This document shows positions 12,266 to 22,450 of a stretch of DNA of 64,000 nt, piece by piece. Each line of letters starts with the position of its first letter. Within the stretch, counting starts at the first letter, position 1. This stretch comes from Dugong dugon. Taxonomy: Eukaryota > Chordata > Mammalia > Sirenia > Dugongidae. The translations under genes were made by a program, and so were the position numbers. The notes below the pieces were generated by a model. It was not told the origin of the DNA. It made no database searches and worked only from the letters and a program-made list of their open reading frames with translations. The stretch spans positions 98,358,819-98,422,818 of the forward strand of contig CM057471.1 in assembly GCA_030035585.1 (NCBI GenBank). Reading direction: 5' to 3'.

Positions 12266-13190
12266 CTCATAGGCACACAACAGTGTCAGGGACAATGCGT
12301 ATAACAACTGCCTTTAGTTTCCTCTTGGGGGGAAATGGCTGTTTTTTCAGAGATTTCTGTCAAGGTACCCATAATTGCCCCACAGACTGAGACCCTGTCA
12401 TTCATCAACTTAATCTGTGTAACGTGATTTACTGAAGCTTTAGCACAATCAATCCCTATACATTTCTGCTGAAAAATGCTCTTTAGAAGAAAAAGATCAT
12501 CCCTCTCAATGGCTCTGTGGCAGTATAAGGGAAGACACCAGCTCAACTCCAGTGGGGGCATTGCTTGGAAGATTGTGGGTTTAAAGGATCATAGAATGAA
12601 CAGAAATATCATCTGGAGAACAAATTTTCTCTCCTCCCACTGTTTTTCTTTTCTTTTCAGTGTGTGTGAGAGAGAGTTCTGAGAATAAAAGAAAAAAGAC
12701 AGAAAAAGAAGTTTAGGTTCTCTTTGAAGTTCCTCAGAAGAAAATCCCCTAATTTCTAGGTTGAGATGGGATCACATTTCACTCCTCAGTGGGCTGATGT
12801 TGCTCTTGAGACAACAACCCACTCACAAGGGCAGGGTGAGCCCAAGGTACAGGCTCAGGGTCTGCAAAAAGGAAACGATGGTTCTGCTGCTGTAGCCCAT
12901 CTATGACTCTGGAGTTCGGAGAAGCTCTAGAACAGTGGCTCTCTAATGGTTGAATTTTGTGGATTAAGAAAATTAAAAAAAAAAAAAAAAGACTACATAA
13001 GTCTGGAAAGTGTTAAAGGTTTTATAAAAATTCAAAGGTAGTTTAAAAACTACTACCATCTACTCTCACCACCATTTTACAAAAGAAAGAACATTTTCTG
13101 CAAAAATGAAAAAGGGCTATGTTTTTGAAATAAAGGACTACTCTTTCCAGAAAATGAAAATTGCTATTTCATAGTTATAGATTTCTCTTT
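12266..13190. other. Unassigned low-copy DNA
   Basis: Contains short open frames (for example 12476-12682) with no recognisable protein features, and an A-run at 12975-12991. Nothing supports a gene. Confidence 0.5.
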
Positions 13191-13191
13191 C

Positions 13192-13194
13192 TAT

Positions 13195-13230
<36 letters not shown>

Positions 13231-13328
13231 CCATCCTCCATCTATCTAGCTATGTACTTACTGTATGCCTACCTAAATATTTATCTGTTTATGTACTTAC
13301 TGTATGCCTACCTAAATATTTATCTGTA
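13192..13328. repeat. (ATCC)n microsatellite plus 39-bp tandem duplication
   Basis: An ATCC/CCAT tetranucleotide run spans 13192-13236. It is followed by two adjacent 39-bp units (13251-13289 and 13290-13328) beginning TATGTACTTACTGTATGCC that differ at only about one base, so the duplication is recent. Confidence 0.92.
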
Positions 13329-13424
13329 TCACATTATACTAACTTGTCTCATTTTTCTGGGGATCTTTGGAACTCTTGATTATGAACTAGCACCAATCCT
13401 CAGAGCAGGATTTTAGAGCCATGC

Positions 13425-13565
13425 CCTCGAGATTATCTATTACAGCAGTTCTATTTTAAGATGAGGACCCTGAACCACAGAAATTAAGTGATGGGTCTTT
13501 TATGGTTGCACAGGTAATGGCAGATCAGAACTAGGGCCAATCACCAGATTTCTAGCCTTAAAACC
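13425..13565 (+). mobile_element. MIR SINE fragment
   Basis: Shows the MIR 3' core order: AAGATGAGGACCCTGAACCACAG, TTAAGTGATGGG, GGTTGCACAGGTAATGGCAG. Diverged, as expected for a mammal-wide SINE. Confidence 0.75.
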
Positions 13566-13768
13566 AAGTGTTACTTCCCATCTCATCACTACTCATCATA
13601 AAAAGGCACAACCTGCATTCAAACATCTGTTGCATGAGGGCACTTGTCCATGGGCCACTCACCAAACTCAAGTTAGCCATTTCAGGCACTGTCTTTGGCT
13701 ACATCCCCACTCCTGTTTTCACTGATCTCATTCCTCTTCCTACACAAAACTCCCTCAGAGTTGCCTTT

Positions 13769-14350
13769 TGTATTAATTTCGTAGGACTGCCGTAACAAAT
13801 TATCACAAACTGGGTGGCTTAAAACAACAGAAATTTATTCTCTCGTAGTTCTGGCGATTAGAAGTCTGAAATCAAGGTCTCATTAGGGTTATGCTTTCTC
13901 TGAAGGGAAGAATCTATTCTATGCCTTTCTCTTAGCTTCGGGCATTGTCAGCAATCCTTGGCATTTCTTGTTTTGTAGATGCATCACTCCAATGTCTGCC
14001 TCCAACATCATGTGGAGTTCTCCATATATCTCTGTCTGTGCCTCCTCTCCTGCTCTTCTCCAGTCATATGGGATTAAAATAAATAAATAAATAAATAAAT
14101 GTATTGCTGTCAAGTTGATTCCAGAGTAGAACTGCCCCATAGGTTTTCCAAGGAGTGACTGGTGGATTCAGACTGCTGACCTTTTGGTTAGCCACCCAGC
14201 TCTTAAACACTGTGCTACCAGGGCTCCAGTATGGGATTAGTACCTATCTAATGATTTCACCTTAACTTGATTACATCTGCAAAGATACCATTTTCAAATA
14301 ATAGCATTAGGATTTTAACATTTTTTTTGGAGGACACAACTGAGTCCCTA
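13769..14350 (-). mobile_element. MLT1-type MaLR LTR with an AfroSINE inserted
   Basis: Matches the complement of MLT1 LTRs as I remember them: TATTAATTTCGTAGGACTGC, TGGGTGGCTTAAAACAACAG, TTTATTCTCTCG, GATTACATCTGCAAAGA, and an end near GGAGGACACAACTGAG. Interrupted by the SINE at 14077-14229. Confidence 0.8.
14077..14229 (-). mobile_element. AfroSINE, short form, with perfect 10-bp target duplication
   Basis: Minus-strand copy with head complement CTTAAACACTGTGCTACCAGGGCTCC and an (ATTT)n tail (AAATAAATAAAT on the plus strand). Flanked by TATGGGATTA at 14067-14076 and 14230-14239. The microsatellite tail fits RTE-driven rather than L1-driven retrotransposition. Confidence 0.93.
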
Positions 14351-14649
14351 AACCCTCTGTTGGTTCTTGGTGCCACCATATTTCCAGGGCCAGTCATGGA
14401 ACTTGGGAGACACTGGTTGCTCCTCCTTTACCTCATCCCACAGAGACACCAAGTCTTCTCAACTCAATATCTGAAACATCTCTTACAGCTTGTTTTTCCT
14501 ACTTGGGCCCACAGAGCTGGTTCTGTTCTTCTCATTTCCTTTTAAGGACTGCTTCAGTGGCTTACTCCCTGGTCTTCCTAGCTCCAGATGTTTTCTATCT
14601 ACTCCTTAAAACCAAACATCTAAAACAATAGCAACAAGAAAATAATAGC

Positions 14650-15055
14650 AGCAGCAGCAGCAAACTTTAATGACTTCCCATTGCTTCCACTATAAAGTCT
14701 AATCCTATTGCTAGCAAAACCCCTTGTCGGCTCTGCTCCCTGAGTGCCATATCTGAGCCTCACTGGGTCACTCACCTTTCCAGGCAATGTACTTCTGAGC
14801 CTTTGATTTTGCCATTCTCTTTGCATGGAATACCCTTCCTCCCTTTCTCTATTTCAAAACGTCCATTCTCCCTTAAGGCCCACCTCCAATGCCACTCCTA
14901 ATGCCACTTCACTTCTTTTCTCTGCAGTGGAATTAGCTTCTCCTTTTCCTACAAACCCAGAACTCTTAGCACATATCTATCCTTGAGTGACTATCATGGA
15001 ACGCCACAGTGGATTGTGTGCTTATTTCTCCTTCTGCAAGAAATCATGAATTCAC
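14650..15055 (+). mobile_element. L2 LINE 3' region, left part
   Basis: Resembles L2 3' sequence: GCATGGAATACCCTTCCTCCC, CCCTTAAGGCCCACCTCCAATGCC, and a CTTATTTCTCCTTCTGC-type segment. It breaks at 15055 and resumes at 16421 with GTGAACTCATTGAAGGGAAG, so the 15056-16420 unit inserted here. Confidence 0.78.
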
Positions 15056-15454
15056 AGAGCTGGAGAAAATGTAGAACAAAATTCTAACTCACAGAAAAAG
15101 ACCAGACTTACTGGCTTGACAGAGACTGGAGAAACCCCGAGAGTATGGCCCCCAGACACCCTTTTAGCTCAGTAATGAAGTCACTCCCGAGGTTCACCCT
15201 TCAGCCAAAGATTAGAGAGGCCCATAAAACAAAACAAGACTAAACGGGCACACCAGACCAGGGGCAAGGACTAGAAGGCAGGAATGAACAGGAAAGCTGG
15301 TAATAGGGACCCCAAGGTCAAGAAGGGAGAGGGATGACATGTCGTAGCATTGGTAACCAAAGTCACAAAACAATATGTGTACTAATTGTTTAATGAGAAC
15401 TTAGTTTGTTCTGTAAACCTTCATCTAAAGAACAATAATTAAAAAAAAAAAAAG

Positions 15455-15549
15455 AACTTGGCTACTAACCAAAAGGTTGGCAGTTCGAATCCATCAGTTG
15501 CTCCTTGGAAACCCTATGGGGCAGTTCTGCTCCTTCTATAGGGTCTCTA
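15455..15549 (+). mobile_element. 5'-truncated AfroSINE inside the transduced segment
   Basis: Starts within the tRNA-like head (CTTGGCTACTAACCAAAAGG, B box AGTTCGAATCC) and runs to CTATAGGGTCTCTATG, where similarity to other AfroSINEs ends and LTR-like sequence begins. Confidence 0.85.
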
Positions 15550-16407
15550 TGTATGGTCTTGTGATTTTCACAAAATGATTGGGTGGGGCTATGAAAATAA
15601 GGTGTTTGTGGCCTATCAAGGGGATTGGACAGCCTGCTAATGATGCAAACAAGGTACATGAAACTCTTGTGGGGATTGGACCATGCAAATATGATATATG
15701 AAACCCTAACTAAGGGATTGGTCAATTTTGCCACTTTAGGCTTAAAATAAGCCAATCCCAAAGGCTAGGAGGATGATCTCACTACCATCAGGAAGAGCTG
15801 GGAGCAGAGGACATCCTTTGAACCCAGAGTCCCTGCACGGAGAACCTCCTAGACCCAGGAAACAGAACTGTAACACCAGAGACAACAAGAAGAAGTGGCA
15901 AGCACAGCATAGTCCAGTGACAGAGAAACAGAAACAGCAGAACCAGGAGACCAGCACCAGATGGCACTGTGGGCTTCCTGGCCTATGGAGCAAGTTGCCT
16001 ACAGTTGGTGTGCTGACCCACAGAGCGAGAGAGCTGAAAGCCTTCGGGCAGGAGGCTTCCTGGCAGAGTGGGGGTGCTTCTGGGCACTTGTGAGCGGAGC
16101 TAAAGAGTTTTGTAATGCTTGCCCAAGCAGGGCAGAGGCCAAGGATGAGAGAATCCTGTCCTGAGGAGGCCAAGAGGAGCTTGTCCTGAGGAGGTTGAGA
16201 GGAGCCTGTCCTCAGGGGATGTGCATGGTAGAGAGAAGGGCCTGCTTGCTTGCACAGCCAAGAGTAGCTGAGAGAGCTGTCCGGCATTTAAGAACGGAGG
16301 GATGTGCTCTTCACTTCAAGAAAGCCTTCCAGACTTTGCCTACATGCTTCCTGATCCTGATCCTAAATTGTAACCTATTACTCCCCTAATAAACCCATTA
16401 ACTGTGG
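15550..16407 (+). mobile_element. LTR-like segment ending at its polyadenylation site
   Basis: About 860 bp of moderately GC-rich sequence with a CCAAT motif (AAGCCAATCCCAAAGG near 15750), a weak TATA-like AT stretch just upstream of it and AATAAA at 16388, followed 14 bases later by an A-rich tail. It looks like the U3-R part of a solo LTR copied from RNA. An open frame on its minus strand (15742-16287) has no recognisable features. Family not identified. Confidence 0.5.
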
Positions 16408-16420
16408 AAAAAAAGAAAAA

Positions 16421-16555
16421 GAAATTGTGAACTCATTGAAGGGAAGTTTTGAGTCCTTCTCGATCACTGCACCCCTCCCAGCACCTAGCTCTGAACCCGG
16501 CTCCAAGTGGGCATTTGGTTAAAATTTGTTGAATGAGTGAATGAAAGGGCTAAAG
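16421..16555 (+). mobile_element. L2 LINE 3' end, right part
   Basis: Continues the L2 interrupted at 15055: CCCAGCACCTAGCTCTGAAC, then TTGTTGAATGAGTGAATGAA, the typical L2 3' end. Confidence 0.78.
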
Positions 16556-17345
16556 GCAATGCCTGGCATTTATCTCTTCTCTCTACCCCTTTGGCCCTTT
16601 TTTAGGAAGTACAAAAGCAGACCTGGGGTGATCTATAAACTGAATTCAATGTGTGGATATTTCAGAGTTGATCAAGAAGACTTGAAATGATAAATTTGAT
16701 TAGGGGTGAGGGGAGAATGTTCCCAGGCTAGAGCTTTGCTTGTGGGTGATGAAATGAAGAAACTCTCCATTCTGGAGCCAAACAAACTTCTAGTCCTGTG
16801 GGATCAAAATACTCACTCAGATGTGTTAGAAGCTGAAAGACTCTGAGATAATCCACCTTCTGTTTGATAAAATGAAAACTAATAATGAACTATTGATAAA
16901 TTAGATTTTGATATTGAAAGAATACAAGACAGCTTTTTGTTTTCTTTTTAAACAAATGTTCAAGAATACCAGAGAGTAAGGCATTTTGGTGCCACAAACA
17001 GAGGGTACCATATACTCCAGTTGAGAAAGCCGAGGGTGATTCTGCATGGTGCAGGAGGCAAGGCAAGAGAGTGGTCTACTTCTGTGAATTACTCTTTTGC
17101 AATCTGATTAGATTATATCAGATTACATTACGATCAACTTTCCTATGTAATGCTCTTAAAGATCAAAATCAAATACATCAGCTCTGGTATCTAAAAGCCG
17201 CATAAGTGTTATCAGGTCACCTAAATTCCATTAGCTTCAGTGTCCTTCTCTATAAAATGGAAATAATAACAGCACATTCATCACAGAATTATTTTGATAC
17301 TGTAACAAGGTAACGTAAGTAGCATATCTAGCTAGTGCTTGCAAC
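16556..17345. other. Unassigned low-copy DNA
   Basis: No confident repeat and no plausible gene. Contains a small cluster of ATCTGATTAGATTATATCAGATTACATTA-like partial inverted repeats (17100-17132). Confidence 0.5.
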
Positions 17346-17349
17346 ATAG

Positions 17350-17543
17350 TCCCAAAAACCAGTTGCCCAGTAGTCTCTGACTCGTATGTCAGAGTAGACC
17401 TATGCCCTACAGGGTTTTTAATTGCTGATTTTTTGGAAGTAGATTTCCAGGCCTTTCTTCCAAGATGCCTCATAGTAGACTTGCACCTCTAACCTTTCAG
17501 TTAGCAGCCAAGTGTGTTAACCATTTGCACCACCCAGGGACTC
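17350..17543 (-). mobile_element. AfroSINE, long-body form
   Basis: The complement shows the head GTCCCTGGGTGGTGCAAATGG, TTAACTGAAAGGTT-type loop and a body with a TGGAAGTAGAT segment, ending at the RTE-like 3' end near CAGTTGCCC. Confidence 0.85.
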
Positions 17544-17570
17544 CTTGTAACATAGTGGATAGGTAGATAA

Positions 17571-17860
17571 ATAGCTGCCATCGAGTTGATTCCAACTCAT
17601 GGTGGCCTTATGTACAACAGAGCAAAACAGCATCCAGTCCTACATCATCCTCATCATCACTGGCACGTTAGGGTCCATCATTGCAGCCGCTGTGCCAATC
17701 CATCTCACCAAGGGTATCCCTTGCCCTCTTCTTCACCAAACATGATGCCCTCCTCTAGTAATTGATCCCTCCTGATGAAGTGTTCGAAGCAAGTGAGTTA
17801 GGTAATATTCTGTTGTGATCCATAAAGTTTTCATTGGCTAATTCTTGGAAGAAGGTTGTC
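17571..17860 (-). mobile_element. RTE (BovB-like) 3' end fragment
   Basis: The complement encodes the RTE C terminus (a low-quality version of the segment seen at 29636-29917) and ends in the shared SINE/RTE terminus CATCGAGTTGATTCCAACTC. A short extra piece (17803-17860) resembles the body of the long RTE-tailed elements. Confidence 0.75.
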
Positions 17861-18042
17861 AGGCTTCTCTTCCTCAATAAATATTACATTAATTCCCCCT
17901 TTGGAATGGGGAAAGACAACCTGAGTATAAGTCACAGGAAAACATCCAAGGTCATAAATGAACTTGAGTTCAATTAAACAACAATGTGAGGCTTTTGTAG
18001 GGAGAAATACAGCTTGATAGGAAACCAAAAAAAAAAAAAAAC

Positions 18043-18131
18043 ATTGCCATGGAGTCGATTCTGACTCATAGCGACCCTATAGGACGGAACAGAACTGCCC
18101 CATAGGGTTTCCAAGGAGCAGCTGGTGGATT
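18043..18131 (-). mobile_element. AfroSINE fragment (3' half)
   Basis: The complement of the SINE 3' half (GAGTCGATTCTGACTCATAG, GCCCCATAGGGTTTCCAAGG). Preceded by a 14-base A-run on the plus strand, which is the T-rich SINE tail. Confidence 0.85.
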
Positions 18132-18240
18132 CATGGAGTGGTGTCAGGATGGTGCACGACTGGGCAGTGTTTTCGTTCTGTAGTACGTAGGGTCGCTATG
18201 AGTTGGAACCGACTCGACAGCACCTAACAACAACAACAAC
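18132..18240 (+). mobile_element. RTE/SINE 3' tail with (ACA)n end, inverted to 18043-18131
   Basis: GTTTTCGTTCTGTAGTACGTAGG leads to GGTCGCTATGAGTTGGAACC and a CAACAACAACAAC tail. With the preceding fragment it forms a tail-to-tail inverted repeat of about 30 bases per arm around a 100-base loop. Confidence 0.8.
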
Positions 18241-18474
18241 AGAGAGCTTTTAAAATCATAGGATACCCAGACTCTACCCCAGACCGATTCAACTGCAATT
18301 GCTAATGATTCTAGAAGTGTCAGCCTATTTGAGAACCATTGACTTATGCAAATCACAGCTCACTTCTGTTTATGACTTAGGGGTCCAGAGTCATGACATA
18401 AAATAGATATTTGCTTGGGGAATCAGACACGCTAGAAAACTTGTTTGACAGAAGTGGAAAGTGGAGGGGCTTGA

Positions 18475-18710
18475 GTTTGGGTATCAGGTTAAACTTGGTT
18501 TGAAATGTCGCTTTGCTATTTACTAGCTGTCTGACCTTGGGGAAGTTACTTTTTTGCTCTTGACCTTCTGTTTCCTCAGCTATCAAATGGGGATTCTACA
18601 GTATAATCTAGAGGCGTGTTGTGAGGAGAAAAATGAGCTAATGCGTGTACAGCTGGAAACAAAGTAGACACTCAACAAATGGTAGTTACCATCACGGTTG
18701 GTATTTATAA
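18475..18710 (+). mobile_element. MIR SINE, near full length
   Basis: Shows the MIR order TTTACTAGCTGTCTGACCTTGGGGAAG, TTTCCTCAGCTATCAAATGGG, GTTGTGAGGAGAAAAATGAG, AGACACTCAACAAATGGTAG. Confidence 0.85.
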
Positions 18711-19386
18711 ACAAAACTTACAAAACTGAACCAATTGCCGCTGAGTCTAAGAATACCAAATTTACAAGGATCACATTAAAACTGCTGGAGAGAGATATCT
18801 CAAAGAGATTCTGCACAATAAGTGATGGTAAATTGTAATAAACTGAATGGTGCTAGTTATTATTATTTTCAGATATATAAAGTACTGCGACACTATCTTT
18901 ACTGCTTTAGTTTAATGGATATAAAATATTTATAAGGTTAACTAGTGACATTGTTCTGCAAACCCTATTTTTTCTTATGCTCCTGATTTCTTCAACTCTG
19001 GATTCTCCTTTCAACTACATTACCCTCTAGTTGAGGAGCAAATATGGCATTTTCTTTTTGTAAATGAATAGATTTTAAGATAAAAGTTAGCTGTATTAGT
19101 CAGCTCTTTTTAAGTAGATCTCTGAAGAATATTGTGATAGATTCCCAAGATATCAGAGAGGAATGAGACACTGACCTTGAGCCCAAAGCTGATGAGCACA
19201 TGGGGACTAGTTTGTTGTTGATGAGGCTCTGTTTGTTCTTTTGTTTTGTTTTATGTCTTTAGAAAATTGCAGCCAAGGATGCAAGTCAGTGTGCGATCAT
19301 TGTTAAGGGAGAGTCACAGAGAACAGGTGTGATGGGATGTTGGAGAACGAGGGGAATTATCTTGGTTTTGACGATCAGGGGAGGTA
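18711..19386. other. Unassigned low-copy AT-rich DNA
   Basis: No gene-like frame; no confident repeat family. Confidence 0.5.
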
Positions 19387-19745
19387 TGATGGCTAATTTT
19401 GTATGCCAACTTGGCTTGGCCATCATGCTCGGCTGATTGGTCAAACACTAGTTTAAATGTTGCTGGCAAGGTATTTTATTGTGGTTAATATCTACCATCA
19501 GTTGACTCTTAGTAGATTGCCATTGATAATGTAGGTGGGCCTTGTCCAATCAGATAAAGACCTTAAGAGCAAAACTGACATATCTCAGAGAGGAAATTAT
19601 GCCTCAAGATTGTAACATAGAAATCCAGCCTGAGTTTCCAGCCTGTTGACCTGTCCTACAGATTTTGGACTTACCAGTCCAAGTAATCATATAAGCCAAT
19701 TCCTTGAAATCAATCAATCTCTCTATGTGTTTATATGTATATGTA

Positions 19746-19907
19746 CCGAGCCCTGATGGTGCAGTGGTTAAGATCTCGGCTGCTAACCAAAAGTTCGGCA
19801 GTTCAAATTCACCAGCTGCTCCATGGAAACCCTATGGTAGTTCTATTCTGTCATATAGGGTTGCTATGAGTCAGAATCGACTCGATGGCAACGAATTTGG
19901 TTTAGTT
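19746..19907 (+). mobile_element. AfroSINE, short form
   Basis: Head GAGCCCTGATGGTGCAGTGG, loop CGGCTGCTAACC, B box AGTTCAAATTC, body GGAAACCCTATGG, end TGAGTCAGAATCGACTCGATGG. The loop and arm resemble tRNA-Asn. Confidence 0.93.
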
Positions 19908-20000
19908 TATGTATATGTGTATGTGTATGTACATATGTGTATATGTACATATGTGTGTATGATATATGCATATGTACACACACATACACCACACATATAT
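19908..20000. repeat. TG/TA-rich microsatellite
   Basis: Imperfect GTATATGTGTATGTACATATG repeats between two SINEs. Confidence 0.9.
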
Positions 20001-20200
20001 GGAGTCCCAGAGTGGTACAAATGGTTAACACACTTGGCTGCTAACTGAAAGGTTGGAGGTTTGAGTCCACCCAGAGGCACCTAGAAGAAAAACCTGGTGA
20101 TCTACTTCTGAAAAATCAGCCATTGAAAACTCTATGGAGCACAGTTCTATTCTGACACACATAGGATTGCCATGAGTTGGAATTGACTCAATGGCATGTG
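20001..20200 (+). mobile_element. AfroSINE, long-body form
   Basis: Head GAGTCCCAGAGTGGTACAAATGG, loop TTGGCTGCTAACTGAAAGG, body GGTGATCTACTTCTGAAAAA, end CCATGAGTTGGAATTGACTC. Confidence 0.9.
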
Positions 20201-20276
20201 CTTATATATATCTCTATATAGATATATATCTTATTGGTTCTGTGTCTCTGGAGAACACTGTCTGACTGATACAGGA

Positions 20277-20602
20277 GGCTCCCAAAGGAGATGGCCTGGA
20301 GTTCGGATGAATATAGCAGGGTTCAGAGACTTGAGGTTAGGAAATTCCTGGCTGGAAGCAGGAGTCTGTGAGGGAATGGCTCATGCATGTTTGAAGGAGA
20401 GCAATTGGACCATTTTGTCAGCAGTAGAGGAGGTTACCGTGGAGGACAGCCGGAGAGGAGACTGGTGAGGTAGTTGGGGCAGCTGGTGGAAGGTACCGAA
20501 TGCCAGGCTGCAGAATGAGGACCTTTTTTTTCTCTTCTCCTTTGCCACATGCGACATCATCATGGTCCATGTAAGGTCCATCTTACTTTATTTCTTCCCT
20601 AG
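20277..20602. other. Unassigned low-copy DNA
   Basis: Between the ERVL-like LTR and a MaLR LTR. Nothing recognised. Confidence 0.5.
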
Positions 20603-20952
20603 TGTCTTAGTTTCCTAGTGCTGCTGTAACATAAATACCACAAATGAGTTGCTTTAAAGAACAGACATTTATTTTCTCACAGTTCTAGAGGCTGAAAGTC
20701 CAAATCAGGGTCTTGGAAAGGTCGATTCCTCCCTTGCTGGTAGCCCCAGACATTCTCTGGTTCCTAAGAGATCTTCACATGGCAACTGTCTTTCTCCCTT
20801 AGAAGGAATCAGGTTTAGAACCCACCCTACTCCAGTATGACCTCATTAACGTAAACAAGAAAACCCCTATTTCCAAGAAGTGTCGCTTTGACAGGTACAG
20901 GGGTTAGGACTTGAGCATGTATTTTGGGGAAGACACAATTCAATCCATAACA
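20603..20952 (-). mobile_element. MaLR-type LTR
   Basis: TGTCTTAGTTTCCTAGTGC to ACACAATTCAATCCATAACA, the complement of the MaLR LTR ends. The interior has the TTATTTTCTCACAGTTCTAGAGG segment. No clean 5-bp target duplication seen. Confidence 0.8.
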
Positions 20953-21024
20953 GTTACATACCCAGGAAATTAACAGCTGAGCCATGGGCGGGCAGCTACT
21001 TAATTTAAGTCAGTAGTGCAGATT

Positions 21025-21335
21025 GCTTTACAGAATGGCTTTACCAGCCTACCCATCCATTAGCAGGACGTGAGTTTTCTAGGTTCCCATATCCCCGTGA
21101 ACATTTGGTGATAGCCAGCCTTCTAATTGTAGCCAGCCTTGTAGCTGGCAAGAGGTACAGATCATTGTTGTTTTGTTTTGCCTTTATCTGATCACAAATG
21201 GGTTTGAACTTTTTCGTACGCTGAATAGCCTTTTGAATTTCCTTTTTTGCAAATCTCCTGCTCATATCCTTTGTCTATTGTTTTTCAGGTTGCTGTCTTT
21301 TTTCCCCTCTAAAAGTTCTCTGTATAGTCTAGGAT
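21025..21335 (-). mobile_element. Old L1 (L1M-type) ORF2 C-terminal fragment
   Basis: The complement has the layout of L1 ORF2 near its 3' end (CTCATATCCTTTGTCTATTGTTTTTC, TTTGAACTTTTTCGTACGC-type text). Strongly decayed. Confidence 0.55.
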
Positions 21336-21342
21336 AGGTCCT

Positions 21343-21508
21343 TCATACTCAAAGTGTGGCCTCTGATCAAGCAGCATCAGCGTTACCTGGGAACGTGTTA
21401 GAAATGCAGACTCTTGGTTCCCACCCCAGACCTACTCAGTCAAAATCTGCATTTTGTCAAGATGCTCCAGTGATTCATATGCTCACTGAAGTTTGGGAAG
21501 CATTGTTT
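21343..21508 (-). mobile_element. MER5-type hAT (Charlie) MITE
   Basis: CTCAAAGTGTGGCCTCTGATC, AGCAGCATCAGCGTTACCTGGG, TTAGAAATGCAGACTCTTGG and AAGTTTGGGAAGCATTG are the complement of MER5A-like sequence. Confidence 0.8.
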
Positions 21509-21511
21509 TAT

Positions 21512-21650
21512 ATCTGCATTTTCCAATACAGCAGCCACTAGCCACAAGTGGCTATTTAAATTAACTAAAATTTAATTAAATTAAAAATGTAGTTCTTCAG
21601 GCATACTAGCCACATATGAATATTGGTTACTGCACTGGACAGAGCAGTAG
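21512..21650 (+). mobile_element. MER3-like hAT MITE
   Basis: TTTTCCAATACAGCAGCCACTAGCCACAAG, TAAATTAACTAAAATTTAATT, GCACTGGACAGAGCAG match the MER3 layout of short inverted arms. Confidence 0.7.
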
Positions 21651-22329
21651 ACATTTCTGTCATTGTAAAAAGTTCTAGTAAACGGTGTTGGTAGTTATTA
21701 ATCCCTTGACAGCTTTTTTTTACACTGGAAATATTTTCTCCAGCTTTTTAATTTTCTCACCCAAATTAACGGAGAGATGCCTTAGGAGTGCGGGGAGAGA
21801 ATTAATGACAACAAGTTTGGTCTTGGAGTGGTGGGCACGTGGGATTGGAATGAAACAATACCGGGTGTAAGGGACCCAATCAAGAGTGTTTGCCAGGTCC
21901 GCATGCAAGGTGGCAAAGAATTCAATGAAGATAGCGATGCTGGGGAAATAATATGCTGGCCTGGATTACTCCAAATTCCGAAGCACTTTATATGCACTTA
22001 ATCTCACCACAGAGCCATGGGACGGGATGGAAATTATTCTTCCTAATATTCACACGCCAAACAGAGATGCTGAGGTGTTAAATGGTTTGTTTTAGGAACA
22101 GAATAGAAAGGACAGGTGAGCTATTTTGCTTTCCTACAAGAATTGAAATAAAGCAGGAAAGTTTGGGTTGGACAAAAGGAAAAACTCTCCCATTAGGAGA
22201 GTAAAATTCTGGGATGGACCACTAAGTGAAGTTACGGAGTGTCTACTTATAGATATGGCCAAGCAGAAGAGGAACAGCAGGGAAAGGGGAAATAATATAT
22301 TTTGAGGTCTTACTCTGAGCCTGGTCTTG
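21651..22329. other. Unassigned low-copy DNA
   Basis: Only short overlapping frames in several phases; no gene evidence. Confidence 0.5.
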
Positions 22330-22450
22330 TACTAGGTACTACTTACATTGTTATTCCTGTCACAGCAATGTGGGTTCATGGTCTATCCCCATTACACAGT
22401 TGAGAACACTGAGCCTCGGAGCCTGAAAGCTGTGACTGGCTCCAAGTGCT
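22330..22450 (+). mobile_element. MIR-like fragment
   Basis: TGTACTAGGTACTACTTACAT and TATCCCCATTACACAGTTGAGAACACTGAG follow the order of MIR. Confidence 0.55.

Larger units (their letters stand above)
15056..16420 (+). mobile_element. L1-mobilised insertion with 3' transduction (L1 3'UTR + SINE + LTR)
   Basis: A single 1.36-kb insertion into an L2, flanked by imperfect 16-bp repeats: AGAAATCATGAATTCA (15039-15054) and AGAAATTGTGAACTCA (16420-16435), with three differences, all transitions. In order it contains a 5'-truncated L1 3'UTR (15056-15440), an A-run (15441-15453), a 5'-truncated AfroSINE, an LTR-like segment, an AATAAA signal (16388-16393) and a terminal A-rich tail from 16408. The L1's own signal is AATAAT instead of AATAAA. 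This fits read-through of a weak L1 polyadenylation site into flanking DNA followed by retrotransposition. Confidence 0.78.
19387..20276 (+). mobile_element. ERVL-like LTR (MLT2-like), with two SINEs in its tail region
   Basis: Shares its whole layout with 24474-25197: TGATGGCTAATTTTGTATGCC, TTGGTCAAACACTAG, GTGGGCCTTGTCCAATCAG, AGACCTTAAGAGCAAAA, CCTACAGATTTTGGACTTACC, and the right end CTTATTGGTTCTGTGTCTCTGGAGAAC. Two AfroSINEs and a TG/TA microsatellite sit in its CTCTCTAT tract. The family name is from memory and tentative. Confidence 0.6.

Noticed and set aside
13192-13328. CRISPR-like regular repeats
   Set aside because: Adjacent tandem units without unique spacers, in a vertebrate genome.
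15742-16287. 181-codon minus-strand frame
   Set aside because: It lies antisense inside the LTR-like transduced segment and has no domain or plausible gene context; chance frame in moderately GC-rich repeat DNA.
19746-19820. Possible tRNA genes in the SINE heads
   Set aside because: A and B boxes are present, but the cloverleaf is incomplete, the sequence continues into the SINE body, and the copies are dispersed; these are SINE promoters.
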